Below, one piece after another: positions 17,202-25,649 of a stretch of DNA of 64,000 bases. The DNA is from a bacterium (GTDB lineage: Bacteria > Desulfobacterota > DSWW01). Position numbers and translations under genes: made by a program. The DNA lies in contig JANQFG010000277.1 in the NCBI GenBank assembly GCA_028277985.1, positions 80,272 to 144,271 of the forward strand, written 5' to 3'. Under the pieces are notes generated by a model. The model was not told where the DNA came from. It made no database searches and saw nothing but the letters and a program-made list of their open reading frames with translations. The stretch's first letter is position 1. Each line of letters starts with the position of its first letter.

Positions 17202-17678
17202 ATGCCCTCGGAACAGCTTTATTTCCGGAGAGGAGATCTCTGCAGGATCATCAACCTTACGCCCCGGCAGGTCCAGTACTGGGAAAAGACGGGTCTGCTT
17301 GGGCCTACCTACCGGACCAAGGGGGGACACGGTAGGTACAGCTTCCAAGATCTGATTGCCTATAAGACGGCCAAACGCCTCCTTGATGCAGGCGTGCCCC
17401 TGCAACGCATTCGGAAGAGCGTTGCCTCTCTTCAGAAGATCCTGCCCTCGATCAAGAGACCCCTGGTGGAACTCACGCTCGTGGCCACCGGAGATCTCAT
17501 CCTCGTATTTTACCAGGATACGGCCTTCGAAGCCGTTTCAGGACAACAGTGGATCATCCACGTGGCCGAGTTGGAGACAGAGGCCTTACGGTGGATGAAG
17601 CAGGCGAAGAAGATCAGTCGGTACCGAAGAGTCAGTGTGCCCAAGCAATCCGGACGGGACCTCCTGAAAACGGTTTAA
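17202..17678 (+). CDS. MerR family transcriptional regulator
   Basis: 158 residues. The N-terminal winged helix (LYFRRGDLCRIINLTPRQVQ, YWEKTGLLGP, then GGHGRYSFQDL) is standard MerR, and AKRLLDAGVPLQRIRKSVASL completes it. The C-terminal 80 residues have no cysteine or metal cluster and no recognised effector domain. AGGTAGGG precedes the ATG. It leads a set with the ParA-CBM48 fusion (84 bp downstream) and the next unknown gene, so it is likely their local regulator. Confidence 0.85.
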   Translation: MPSEQLYFRRGDLCRIINLTPRQVQYWEKTGLLGPTYRTKGGHGRYSFQDLIAYKTAKRLLDAGVPLQRIRKSVASLQKILPSIKRPLVELTLVATGDLILVFYQDTAFEAVSGQQWIIHVAELETEALRWMKQAKKISRYRRVSVPKQSGRDLLKTV

Positions 17679-17762
17679 ACGGCCCCTGAAAGGGATGCAG
17701 ACGGAGACCTCTTAGGCGGATGAGGACAGTCTTCCTTGTTGGGGGACAAGAGGGGGCGGGCC

Positions 17763-18872
17763 ATGAGAGTTCTCAGCGTCATCAACCAGAAGGGGGGATG
17801 CGGGAAGACCACTACGGCCATCAATCTGGCCGCCTGCCTGGCGAAGAAGGAAAGAAGGGTCCTTCTCGTTGATATGGACCCCCAGGGCCACTCTGCCGCG
17901 GGCCTGAATGCCGCAGACGTAGCGGTGCACCGAGACCTTCGAAGCGCCATGCTGAACCTCTACGACGAGCCGATTCAGCTACCCGAAGTCATCACGCCTG
18001 TCGATACACATCTGGACCTCGTTCCGTCCATGCTCTCCCTGGTGGCACTCGAGCAGGAACTCATCGGTGCCACGGATCGGGAGAGGAGGCTGAAAGACAT
18101 CTTGGATCGCGGGGGTGATGTCTATGATTACGTACTGGTCGACTCCCCGCCCAACCTGGGTGTGCTCACGATCAATGCCCTCGCAGCGAGCCACGAGGTC
18201 CTGATCCCTGTCGATACCGGGACGTTTTCACTGCACGGTATGCGAAGGATTTTTCAGGTGGTCGACCTGATAGAGGAGCGCATGGGAAGGCCCCCTGATG
18301 TGAGCATCCTGATGACCTTCTACGATCGGAGAGTCAGGCTTGCCAGGACGATCGAATGGCAGCTGGAGGAGCATTTTCCCGGCAAGGTGTTGAAGACGAG
18401 GATCCGAACGAACATACATTTGAAAGAGGCGGCCAGCTACGGAATGCCGATCGTCCGGTACCGTCCGAACAGCCTTGGATCCTGGGACTATCAAGACCTC
18501 ACCGAAGAGTTGCTGGCAAGAGAGATGCCGATTCAGCTGGAGGCGCCGGAGGAAGTCGAAGTCGAGCCTGTCGCGGAGGAACCGACGCCGCCGACCGGCC
18601 AGACAGGAAGGACTCGCGAAGTCTTCTTCTGCGTGAGCGCTCCCAGGGCGAGCAAGGTCTTTGTTGCCGGCGAGTTCAACAACTGGCGTTTGGATTCGAA
18701 TGCGAGCCTGGAGAGGGACGAGGAGGGGGTCTGGAGAAGAAGGGTGCCCCTGCCTCCGGGCAGATACCAGTACAAATACTATGTGGATGGAGAATGGGTC
18801 GTGGACCCTGAGAATCCCCTCAGGATCGTGACCGAGAGCGGAATCGTAAATTCCCTGATCAAGGTGAAGTAG
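17763..18872 (+). CDS. ParA/MinD-type ATPase fused to a CBM48 (AMPK glycogen-binding-like) domain
   Basis: 369 residues. Residues 1-270 are a ParA ATPase: deviant Walker A KGGCGKTT (10-17) with signature Lys10, VDMDPQGHS, YDYVLVDSPPN (Walker B) and the ParA C-terminal tail. An acidic Pro/Glu linker (about 262-285) leads to residues about 288-369: VFFCVSAPRASKVFVAGEFN, then GVWRRRVPLPPGRYQYKYYV and DPENPLR. That is the E-set/CBM48 fold found at the N-terminus of glycogen branching enzymes and in AMPK beta. The ATG at 17763 is preceded by GAGGGGG. ParA ATPases position cargo on DNA or membranes; a glycogen-like cargo is inference. No ParB or parS is seen. Confidence 0.88.
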   Translation: MRVLSVINQKGGCGKTTTAINLAACLAKKERRVLLVDMDPQGHSAAGLNAADVAVHRDLRSAMLNLYDEPIQLPEVITPVDTHLDLVPSMLSLVALEQELIGATDRERRLKDILDRGGDVYDYVLVDSPPNLGVLTINALAASHEVLIPVDTGTFSLHGMRRIFQVVDLIEERMGRPPDVSILMTFYDRRVRLARTIEWQLEEHFPGKVLKTRIRTNIHLKEAASYGMPIVRYRPNSLGSWDYQDLTEELLAREMPIQLEAPEEVEVEPVAEEPTPPTGQTGRTREVFFCVSAPRASKVFVAGEFNNWRLDSNASLERDEEGVWRRRVPLPPGRYQYKYYVDGEWVVDPENPLRIVTESGIVNSLIKVK

Positions 18873-18892
18873 GCCTTAGCGAATAGCCTCCT

Positions 18893-19873
18893 GTGAAGAA
18901 GCTCGGAAACTTCCCGAAAGAAAACCACGAGAGAAAGCAACTCGAGGAGATTGCACACCTCTATTTCTCCTCTCCTTCGCCCAAGACCGAGGCGCCAAAG
19001 AAGCAGGTAAAGAGTGAGAGGTCCGCCGAGACCTTCTCGCCCTTTCCACGAGCGCTGTTCGTCCAGTGCGTGGCCGGCCAGCCTGAGCGAGGCCTGTCCA
19101 CCTGGTTTCTATTCAATCTCGCCGTCATGCTGAAGATCCTGAACGGGCCCGTTCTGGTGATAGGCTCCCCACGGCTGTACGAGAACCGCTTTCGTTTCGG
19201 TTTCCGACCCGACCGTGAGAGGCTGAGGGTCGATCAAGGGTTGCAGATTCCCTCGGGGAGCTTCGGGCCGATGGGTGTTTGTCTTCTGGACGGCCGCGTG
19301 CTCTGGAGGGGGGATAGACGCGAAGGGCAGGTGCCCACGGTCGACCCATTGGCGGGCAAGCAGGTCGCGTTCCGCTACATCCTGTCCGACGAGGTCCGGC
19401 CGGGCCGAGTCTTCGGATCGTTGCCCCGTCTCAAGGTTTTTTTCGTGACTCCTGCCACAACGACCCCGACCCTGCTGGACCGGGAAATGGGGGAGGATGA
19501 TCGGTTTGCCTCGGACCCGGGCCATGCGGGAATCGTGGTTGCGGGTGCCGGGTGTGCGGAAGAAGGGGATGCCCTCTACAACTACTGGCGGGACAGGATC
19601 GAGGAGAGGTGCGACCTCGAGGTGGCCGTGGAAAACTTCGGTATGCTTCCTTCCGAGGCCGGTGCCGGATCTCCGAGCGCTGCCGGCCCGTCAGGCAACC
19701 CCGGGGATGCATCGCTGAGGAATCGGGGTCGGGTCCCAGGAGACCCGTTTCGCGAGGAGAGAATGCCCGGTGTGGGTATTCTCGAAGATCCTGCCGGCGC
19801 TCAAACCCGATTCTGTCATGCGACGGCTGCCCTGATCCGCGACAAACGCTCCGAACTTCTTCCCGCCGCCTGA
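18893..19873 (+). CDS. Hypothetical protein downstream of the ParA-CBM48 fusion
   Basis: 326 residues with a GTG start 20 bases after the parA-like stop, hence likely co-transcribed. Residues about 50-95 (ALFVQCVAGQPERGLSTWFL, then NLAVMLKILNGPVLVIG) have the strand-loop-helix rhythm of a P-loop ATPase but lack GKT, so this may be a degenerate MinD-like domain. The last 80 residues are low-complexity (Gly/Ser/Pro) and then RFCHATAALIRDKR. No family was recognised. Confidence 0.6.
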   Translation: MKKLGNFPKENHERKQLEEIAHLYFSSPSPKTEAPKKQVKSERSAETFSPFPRALFVQCVAGQPERGLSTWFLFNLAVMLKILNGPVLVIGSPRLYENRFRFGFRPDRERLRVDQGLQIPSGSFGPMGVCLLDGRVLWRGDRREGQVPTVDPLAGKQVAFRYILSDEVRPGRVFGSLPRLKVFFVTPATTTPTLLDREMGEDDRFASDPGHAGIVVAGAGCAEEGDALYNYWRDRIEERCDLEVAVENFGMLPSEAGAGSPSAAGPSGNPGDASLRNRGRVPGDPFREERMPGVGILEDPAGAQTRFCHATAALIRDKRSELLPAA

Positions 19874-19904
19874 ACATGGATCAGGTCCCCGACGTCTGCT
19901 TCCA

Positions 19905-20633
19905 CTACCATCGCTCCGCATGCACCTGTTCTGCAGGTACGCCCATTGCCTCGAGGTGCGATTCGACCTGCTCCATCAAGCCCCTCGGCGCGCAGAGATA
20001 GTAGACCCGATTCAAGGGTCTTTCGATACGCTCTTCAAGGAAGGCCCGGTCCCATGGATGGGATGCCGGGGCCGGAGGGTTCCGCTCTCCCCCGGGCCCG
20101 GTATAGGTGAGCCAGCAGGAAAAGCCTGGGCTTCGATTCGCCCAGGTCTTCATCTCTTCTCCGTAAATCACCTGCTCCGGAGCAGGGAAGCTTGCGAAGA
20201 GACTGATCGCCTCCCCCAGCCCCTCTTCCATGCAGAACCGGATCATGCTCCGGATCGGCGCGATTCCGATGCCCCCTGCAAAAAACACGGGTCCGTGTCC
20301 GACCGGCTCCTCCAAGGTGAAAGTGCCCACGGGCCGGGTTGTTTCGACCCAGTCGCCCTCGGCGAGGGTGTGCATTCTGTCCGACACGGTCCCCTGCCTG
20401 AGGATCGTGATTTCCAGGCAATCGTCTCCGGGTGAACCGGACAGTGAGAAATGCCGCCACTTCTCGTGTTCGGGATCGGAGAGGCCCTGCCGCGCCGGGC
20501 GGACCCCCATGTGCTGCCCCGGGCGGAAACGGAATGGCATTTCCGACTCTTCCGGTCGGAGGCGAAAACTCTTGACACGAGGCGATTCAGGGATGATCCG
20601 ATCCACCTGGAATCGAAAGGTCTCGTCGGTCAT
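19905..20633 (-). CDS. Ferredoxin-NADP reductase-like FAD/NAD(P) oxidoreductase
   Basis: 242 residues from the ATG at 20633 (AAGGA upstream). The FAD-binding segment is RHFSLSG with GQHMGVRP before it; the nucleotide-binding segment is GGIGIAPIRSMIR; YYLCAPRGLMEQV is the conserved C-terminal NAD(P) motif, and the protein ends ERW as is common in this family. No 2Fe-2S domain is attached, so it would shuttle electrons between NAD(P)H and a separate ferredoxin or flavodoxin. It is divergent from the corrinoid methyltransferase operon and could reduce the corrinoid activator; that link is inference. Confidence 0.87.
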   Translation of the reverse strand: MTDETFRFQVDRIIPESPRVKSFRLRPEESEMPFRFRPGQHMGVRPARQGLSDPEHEKWRHFSLSGSPGDDCLEITILRQGTVSDRMHTLAEGDWVETTRPVGTFTLEEPVGHGPVFFAGGIGIAPIRSMIRFCMEEGLGEAISLFASFPAPEQVIYGEEMKTWANRSPGFSCWLTYTGPGGERNPPAPASHPWDRAFLEERIERPLNRVYYLCAPRGLMEQVESHLEAMGVPAEQVHAERW

Positions 20634-20793
20634 CAATTTTTCCTTATGCCGCATTTATGCTAATATGGCGAACTTCCGAGTCCGCTTACCCCATCAGCGT
20701 CTCTTTTTCGATTCCATGGGTTCCGAAAGGTTGCTTGCAAGCTCGGAATCGCTGGAACATCCCGCTTCAAGAGCAGGAATGGAGCCATCCCAA

Positions 20794-21951
20794 ATGAAGA
20801 ATCCGATGAAACTCCTCGAAACGCTTCTGGAAGGTCGAATGCCCCCACTCACCGACATCCCTGAGCCGCTGCTCGACGCGGTGGCCTCGTTTTCCAGCAT
20901 GCGCGGTCGTTGGTCGTCCCTCACCACGGTCGAGCGGGTCCTGACATCCTTCCGTCACAAGCAGCCTGACCGTGTGCCGGCGACCCCGGTCATTTGTGCT
21001 GCGGGGCGACAGGTCAAGGGAATCCCCTGGCCGGAGTTCGCCACGAACGCGGAGAAGTCGGCAGACGTATACATGGCGGGCATGGAATTCGTGGGTGGTG
21101 ATTTTCTCATTCTGCTCTGGGACCTTTCCGTGGAGGCGGAGGATTTCGGCCAGAAGATCATCTACCCGGAGAATTCGACGCCACTGCCTGACTACGACGA
21201 CCCCGTGGTCAAGGATGTGGATGACTATGAGAAGATCAAAGCCGTCGACTTCTCCAAGGCGACACGCATGCAGGAGTTCGTCAAGCTGTGCCGGATCATG
21301 GTGAACCGGGTCGGTTTCAGGGCGGTGCTGAGCGGCTTCGTGTTCGGCCCTCTCGGCGTCTTGAGCATGATGCGCGGTGCCGAGCGGATGTTCAGGGATT
21401 GTGTGCTCTATCCAAAGAAAGTGATCAAGGCCTGCGAGGCGATCAACCAGACCCTGCTCGAGTTTGTCCAGGCCCAGTGCGAGACGGGTTTGCCCGCAGT
21501 ATGCATCGACACCCTCTTCGCCTCTGCCAACGGCCTGTCCAAGCAACTCTGGGAGGAGATAGAGGGCCCCTTTGCTCGGGAGATCAGCCAGGTGATCAGG
21601 AAGAACGGTCTTTCCGTGGCGATACACAACTGCGGGCACGACCTCTATTTCGATGCCCAGATTCGGTCCATGGAGCCGGATGCGATCAGTTTTGCCCACT
21701 TGCCCGATGACTGCAAGACACCCAAAGATCTCAAGGAGCGATACGGAGACCAGGTCACGCTGGTCGGGTATATCCCGACGCCACTATTGGCGGAAGGAAC
21801 TCCGCAGCAGGTCATGGACGCTTGCCGAAAGCAGATCGACGTGCTGGCCAAGGACGGCGGTTACATTCTGGCTCCGGGATGCGAGTATCCGCCGAACATC
21901 TCCCTGACGAACGCGTTCTCGATCATGAAGGCGGCCGAGATATACGGATAG
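20794..21951 (+). CDS. Corrinoid-dependent methyltransferase, uroporphyrinogen decarboxylase (MtaA/CmuA) family
   Basis: 385 residues from the ATG at 20794, which has GGAG at nine bases; in-frame ATGs at 20779 and 20716 are alternatives. The fold signature is TTVERVLTSFRHKQPDRVPA at the start and HNCGHDLYFDAQIRSMEPDA (H278, C280) with LAPGCEYPPNI near the end. These supply the HxC...C zinc site that activates the methyl acceptor thiol in MtaA-type enzymes. It is a cytoplasmic methyltransferase acting with the corrinoid protein encoded 15 bp downstream. The methyl donor and acceptor cannot be told from sequence. Confidence 0.87.
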   Translation: MKNPMKLLETLLEGRMPPLTDIPEPLLDAVASFSSMRGRWSSLTTVERVLTSFRHKQPDRVPATPVICAAGRQVKGIPWPEFATNAEKSADVYMAGMEFVGGDFLILLWDLSVEAEDFGQKIIYPENSTPLPDYDDPVVKDVDDYEKIKAVDFSKATRMQEFVKLCRIMVNRVGFRAVLSGFVFGPLGVLSMMRGAERMFRDCVLYPKKVIKACEAINQTLLEFVQAQCETGLPAVCIDTLFASANGLSKQLWEEIEGPFAREISQVIRKNGLSVAIHNCGHDLYFDAQIRSMEPDAISFAHLPDDCKTPKDLKERYGDQVTLVGYIPTPLLAEGTPQQVMDACRKQIDVLAKDGGYILAPGCEYPPNISLTNAFSIMKAAEIYG

Positions 21952-21966
21952 AAGGAGGCAGACAAG

Positions 21967-22635
21967 GTGGCAAAGCCGAAAGTGTTGAAGCAGATCGAAG
22001 AGGTCATCCTGTCGCGAAGTCCGGATCGGGTCGACAAGGTCTTTGGGACGATCGACCTGGAGTCTGTCTCGCCCGCCGAGGTCCTGGCGGCCATGACAGC
22101 CGGCATGGAGAAGGCTCGCAGGAAGCTCAAGGAAGGGGAGTGTTCAATCCCGGAATTTCTGCTCTGCATCGACGCCTTCCGAAAAGGGGTGGGTCTTCTG
22201 AAAGACTCGAATGCGGATGGGTTGAGCAAGGACGAGGGCGTGGTGATCGGCGTGGTGGAGGGCGATGCACACGACATGGGCAAGAACATCGTGGCCGGAG
22301 TCCTGGAGGCCGCAGGGTACCGGGTGCACGATTTGGGCAAGAACGTACCCAAAGACAAATTCCTGGAAGCCCTCGACGAGACCGGGGCTACTCTGCTGGC
22401 CCTTTCCACGATGATGTCGACTCCGATCGACAACATGAGAGATGTGATTCGCTGGGTACGGAAGCTTCATCCCGAGGTGAAGATCCTGGTCGGGGGGGCT
22501 CCGTTCGACGAAAGGCTTGCCCGGGCCATCGGCGCGGACGGTTACGCAGAGGGCGCACCGGATGTGCCGGAAGAGGCAGAGAGGGTTCTGGCGCTGAGAG
22601 AGCGCCCCATACAGATTCCGGTAGTCGCAAAGTAG
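21967..22635 (+). CDS. Corrinoid (B12-binding) methyl-carrier protein
   Basis: 222 residues, GTG start behind AGGAGG. An N-terminal helical cap (B12-binding 2 domain, about 1-90) precedes a cobalamin-binding Rossmann domain with the base-off signature D100-x-H102-x-x-G105 in GDAHDMGKNIV, then STMMSTPIDNM and VGGAPFDERLARAIGADGY. It is the size and architecture of MtaC/MtbC/MttC. Its cobalt would be methylated and demethylated by the adjacent methyltransferase. Confidence 0.92.
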   Translation: MAKPKVLKQIEEVILSRSPDRVDKVFGTIDLESVSPAEVLAAMTAGMEKARRKLKEGECSIPEFLLCIDAFRKGVGLLKDSNADGLSKDEGVVIGVVEGDAHDMGKNIVAGVLEAAGYRVHDLGKNVPKDKFLEALDETGATLLALSTMMSTPIDNMRDVIRWVRKLHPEVKILVGGAPFDERLARAIGADGYAEGAPDVPEEAERVLALRERPIQIPVVAK

Positions 22636-22643
22636 TCCATGAG

Positions 22644-23357
22644 ATGAAGTCCGAAAGAGTAGACCTTTCGCTCCCGCCCCCTGCAGACATTCTTCCGGAT
22701 GTGATCCGCCAGGTCGGGTACCCTTCTCCCGATGATTTGAAGGAGGACATGCTCGGCGAGGTCGAGCGGGCGATCCGGGACGGGCTCGAGATCGTCCGTC
22801 CGGATTCACTCTACAGGACGACGCCGTTTCTTCGGCTGGAAAAGGACCTGCTCGTGGGGGAGGGCGTCGAAGTCCGCAGCCAGCGTTGGGTCCACCTGAT
22901 GAAACGGCTGCGTGACCCGGAGGTCATCTGCTGTTTCGTGGTTACGACCGGCCTGGCACTGGAGGAGGCGATCAATGATATGCAAGGGAAGTCGCTGTTT
23001 GACGCCTATCTCCTGGATGCGGTCGGGTCGGTCGTGATCGAACGATTGACCGATCAGATGGAGCGGCACGTTTCCGGGCTTCTCGGGGCTGAGGGCTATC
23101 AGACAACCGCGAGATTCAGCCCCGGGTATTGCGATTGGGACCTGAGTGAGGGACAGGAGGAACTCTTTCGCTTCCTTTCGCCCGAGTCCGTGGGCGTGAA
23201 GCGAACCTCTGCCGGGATGATGATCCCCCAGAAGTCGATTTCTGCGACCCTGGTGGGTGCACGGGAGGTTTCGTTGAGAAGCCCCTGCCCCTTCTGTTCG
23301 AAGGGGGATTGTCCTTACCGAAGAGAAAGAGAGGAGAGAGGGCCGAGCCATGGTTGA
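22644..23357 (+). CDS. MetH activation-domain-like protein
   Basis: 237 residues; ATG eight bases after the previous stop. The central and C-terminal sequence, SPGYCDWDLSEGQEELFRFL, then VGVKRTSAGMMIPQKSISAT, matches the vitamin-B12-dependent methionine synthase activation domain as a stand-alone protein. The C-terminal CPFCSKGDCPY adds three cysteines that could hold a small Fe-S site. Stand-alone versions accompany corrinoid methyltransferases and are thought to help reduce inactive Co(II). Its last 8 bases overlap the molybdopterin oxidoreductase gene. Confidence 0.82.
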   Translation: MKSERVDLSLPPPADILPDVIRQVGYPSPDDLKEDMLGEVERAIRDGLEIVRPDSLYRTTPFLRLEKDLLVGEGVEVRSQRWVHLMKRLRDPEVICCFVVTTGLALEEAINDMQGKSLFDAYLLDAVGSVVIERLTDQMERHVSGLLGAEGYQTTARFSPGYCDWDLSEGQEELFRFLSPESVGVKRTSAGMMIPQKSISATLVGAREVSLRSPCPFCSKGDCPYRREREERGPSHG

Positions 23358-25581
23358 AGAGAAGACCACCTACTGCAGGATCTGTGAGCCTATGTGCGGA
23401 CTCAAGGTGCAATTGGAAGGCAGTCGCGTGCTGTCCGTCCGTGGTGACCCCGGCCATCCCCTCTCCAAAGGCTGGCTGTGCAGACGGGGAGTTGCCTTCG
23501 GCGAGCTTCACAACGACCCGGACCGACTGCGTCAGCCGCTTCGAAAGGCCGCAAAGGGCTTCGAGGAAGTGCCCTGGGATACTGCCCTCGACGAGGTGGC
23601 GCAGAAGCTCGGCAGGATTCGAGACGCGCACGGTCCTCAATCCGTTGCCGTGTACAACGGAAACCCGATGGCCTTCTGCACCTATGGGACAATCAGCGTT
23701 CCGATGTTCGTGGCGGCTCTCGGGACGCGCCAGTTCTTCACGGCAGGCTCCCAGGACTGCAACAACAAGTTTGCTGCATCCGAAAGGGTCTTCGGCTCAC
23801 CCATGATGCAACCGATTCCGGACCTGGATAACGTGCACTACCTCTTGATCATCGGGGCCAACCCGGCGGTCTCCGGCATGAGTGTGGTCCAGGTGCCCCG
23901 GACCGTCGAGACCCTGAAGAACGTTCGCAAGAGGGGTGGAGAGGTCGTCGTGGTCGATCCCAGGAGGACGGAAACGGCGAAACTCGCATCCGAACACCTG
24001 TTCATCCGTCCGGACACGGACTGCTTCCTGCTGCTCTCCCTGCTGTGGGTCCTGATCGAAAAAGGAAGAGTGGATGACCGATGGGTCGAGGCGGACCCGG
24101 AGGGATTCGCCGCACTCAAAGAGGTCGTGAATCAGTGGCCGCCCGAAAGAACAGAGCCTCTGACCGGAATTCCAAAGGGGAAGGTCGAAGAGATTGCCTT
24201 GCGCCTTGCAGGGCCCCGGCCCGCTGCCGTCTACGGAAGTATCGGCATCAACCTGGGGCGACACGGAACGCTCAATTACTGGCTCCTCCTCGTTCTGAAC
24301 CTGCTCAGCGGACACTTCGATCGACAGGGAGGGGCATTCCTGAGTCGCGGTCTCGTCAATGTGGACAAGCTCTACCGGCGGGCACTGAGGGGGCACGACA
24401 TACGGTCCACCATCGGCGACTTCGAGCCGATTCTCGGGACCTATCCGGCTACCGTGATGGCGCCGGAGATCCTGGCAGAGAGAAGGGCCGGCATCCGAGC
24501 CCTCGTCGTGATTGCGGGCAACCCGCTTTTGAGCGTGCCGAACGAAAAGCATCTCAAGGAGGCGTTCGGCAAGCTGGATCTTCTGGTCTGTCTGGATATC
24601 TACAAGAACGAAACAGGGGCCTTCGCCGATTACCTGCTGCCCTGTACGGATTTCTTCGAAAGGGAAGACATCAATCTTTCTCATGCCACGCTGCAGCTTC
24701 GGCCGTATGCGACCCTGACGCGGGCCGTGGTCGAGCCGGATGGCGAGCAGCGGCCGGAGTGGCAGATACTGGAGGATCTGGCAGAGCGAATGAGCTTGGA
24801 CATGTGGGGTGGCGGTGTCGGGCATGCGATCCGTCTTGCGAGCGGTACACCGGCGCTGAGCGGCCTGCTCGATGACTGCAAGCACGGCGACCGGGTGATC
24901 ATGGCAAAAGCGATGATCAAGATGATTCTGCGCCTCATGGGGCAGGTCGACCTGAAGACGCTCGAGACTGCGGACCCGGGCGTCCTTCTCAAGCCGAACG
25001 AGTTCGGCAAGCTCGTGCCCGGCCGTAAGAAGTGGGGGAAGGGCCTCCGCGTTTCTCTGGCTCCGAGCGACCTGCTTCGGGAGGCCTGGAAGCTGGATGC
25101 GGCCCTTGACCTTCGCGCGGCCGAGGGAGGCGAGTTTCTTCTGATCGGAAAGCGCGAGAGGCACACGCACAACACCTGGGTGCACAACGCAGACAGCCTG
25201 ATGGGCGGTGAAACGACGAACTACCTGTACATGCACCCGGAAGACGCGGCCGGCAAGGGGATCGCAGAGGGCGATCGCGCAAGTGTGCGGAGCCTGGAGG
25301 GGGAACGACTCGAGGTGCCATGCCGACTCTCTTCCGACATGATGCCCGGGGTTGTCGCCCTGCCGCATGGATGGGGACACCGGTACGCTGCCGGATGGCG
25401 CAGAGCCAACAAGCGGCCGGGGGTGAACGTGAATCGACTGGCCACGGACTCGGTGTGGAAGATCGAGCCGATTGCGGGCATGTCCTGGATGACCGGGATC
25501 CCCGTGTATGTGAACAAGGTAAAGGCTAGAAAGACGAAGGCGAAAGGCGCAAGGACCAAGGGGAACACGAAAGCAAGGTAG
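23350..25581 (+). CDS. Molybdopterin-dependent oxidoreductase (single-subunit, formate dehydrogenase/acetylene hydratase-like)
   Basis: 743 residues. The N-terminal 4Fe-4S site is C9-x2-C12-x3-C16...C44. The molybdopterin domains show YNGNPMAFCTYGT, GANPAVSGMS, VVVDPRRTETAK, GINLGRHGT and, in the MGD-binding C-terminal domain, HTHNTWVHNADSL and ALPHGWGHRY. Cys in QDCNNKF is the likely metal ligand; there is no selenocysteine (no in-frame TGA). No Tat signal is seen, so it is cytoplasmic. The tail (KARKTKAKGARTKG) is strikingly Lys/Arg-rich. Eight-base overlap with the activation-domain gene ties it to the methyltransferase set. Reaction unknown. Confidence 0.87.
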   Translation: MVEEKTTYCRICEPMCGLKVQLEGSRVLSVRGDPGHPLSKGWLCRRGVAFGELHNDPDRLRQPLRKAAKGFEEVPWDTALDEVAQKLGRIRDAHGPQSVAVYNGNPMAFCTYGTISVPMFVAALGTRQFFTAGSQDCNNKFAASERVFGSPMMQPIPDLDNVHYLLIIGANPAVSGMSVVQVPRTVETLKNVRKRGGEVVVVDPRRTETAKLASEHLFIRPDTDCFLLLSLLWVLIEKGRVDDRWVEADPEGFAALKEVVNQWPPERTEPLTGIPKGKVEEIALRLAGPRPAAVYGSIGINLGRHGTLNYWLLLVLNLLSGHFDRQGGAFLSRGLVNVDKLYRRALRGHDIRSTIGDFEPILGTYPATVMAPEILAERRAGIRALVVIAGNPLLSVPNEKHLKEAFGKLDLLVCLDIYKNETGAFADYLLPCTDFFEREDINLSHATLQLRPYATLTRAVVEPDGEQRPEWQILEDLAERMSLDMWGGGVGHAIRLASGTPALSGLLDDCKHGDRVIMAKAMIKMILRLMGQVDLKTLETADPGVLLKPNEFGKLVPGRKKWGKGLRVSLAPSDLLREAWKLDAALDLRAAEGGEFLLIGKRERHTHNTWVHNADSLMGGETTNYLYMHPEDAAGKGIAEGDRASVRSLEGERLEVPCRLSSDMMPGVVALPHGWGHRYAAGWRRANKRPGVNVNRLATDSVWKIEPIAGMSWMTGIPVYVNKVKARKTKAKGARTKGNTKAR

Positions 25582-25604
25582 AAATACCCAGGAATGAGGG
25601 TGAG

Positions 25605-25649
25605 ATGAAGACCGTGGACGTGACAATCGATGGAGGGTATGTAAGATGA
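25605..25649 (+). CDS. Possible 14-codon leader peptide before the acyl-CoA dehydrogenase
   Basis: An ATG behind GAGGGTGAG opens MKTVDVTIDGGYVR and stops in TGA overlapping the dehydrogenase ATG as ATGA. The frame spans the dehydrogenase ribosome-binding site (GGAGGG), so its translation could couple to that gene. Nothing else supports it. Confidence 0.3.
   Translation: MKTVDVTIDGGYVR

Noticed and set aside
20230..20793. Long N-terminal extension of the corrinoid methyltransferase
   Set aside because: It would lie antisense over the flavin reductase gene and lacks family similarity.
21822..22643. Extension of the MetH-activation-like gene upstream
   Set aside because: It is a shadow frame over the methyltransferase and corrinoid genes; the ATG at 22644 fits spacing and family start.
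23350..25581. Selenocysteine in the molybdopterin enzyme
   Set aside because: No in-frame TGA and no SECIS-like hairpin where the metal ligand should be; a Cys is present.
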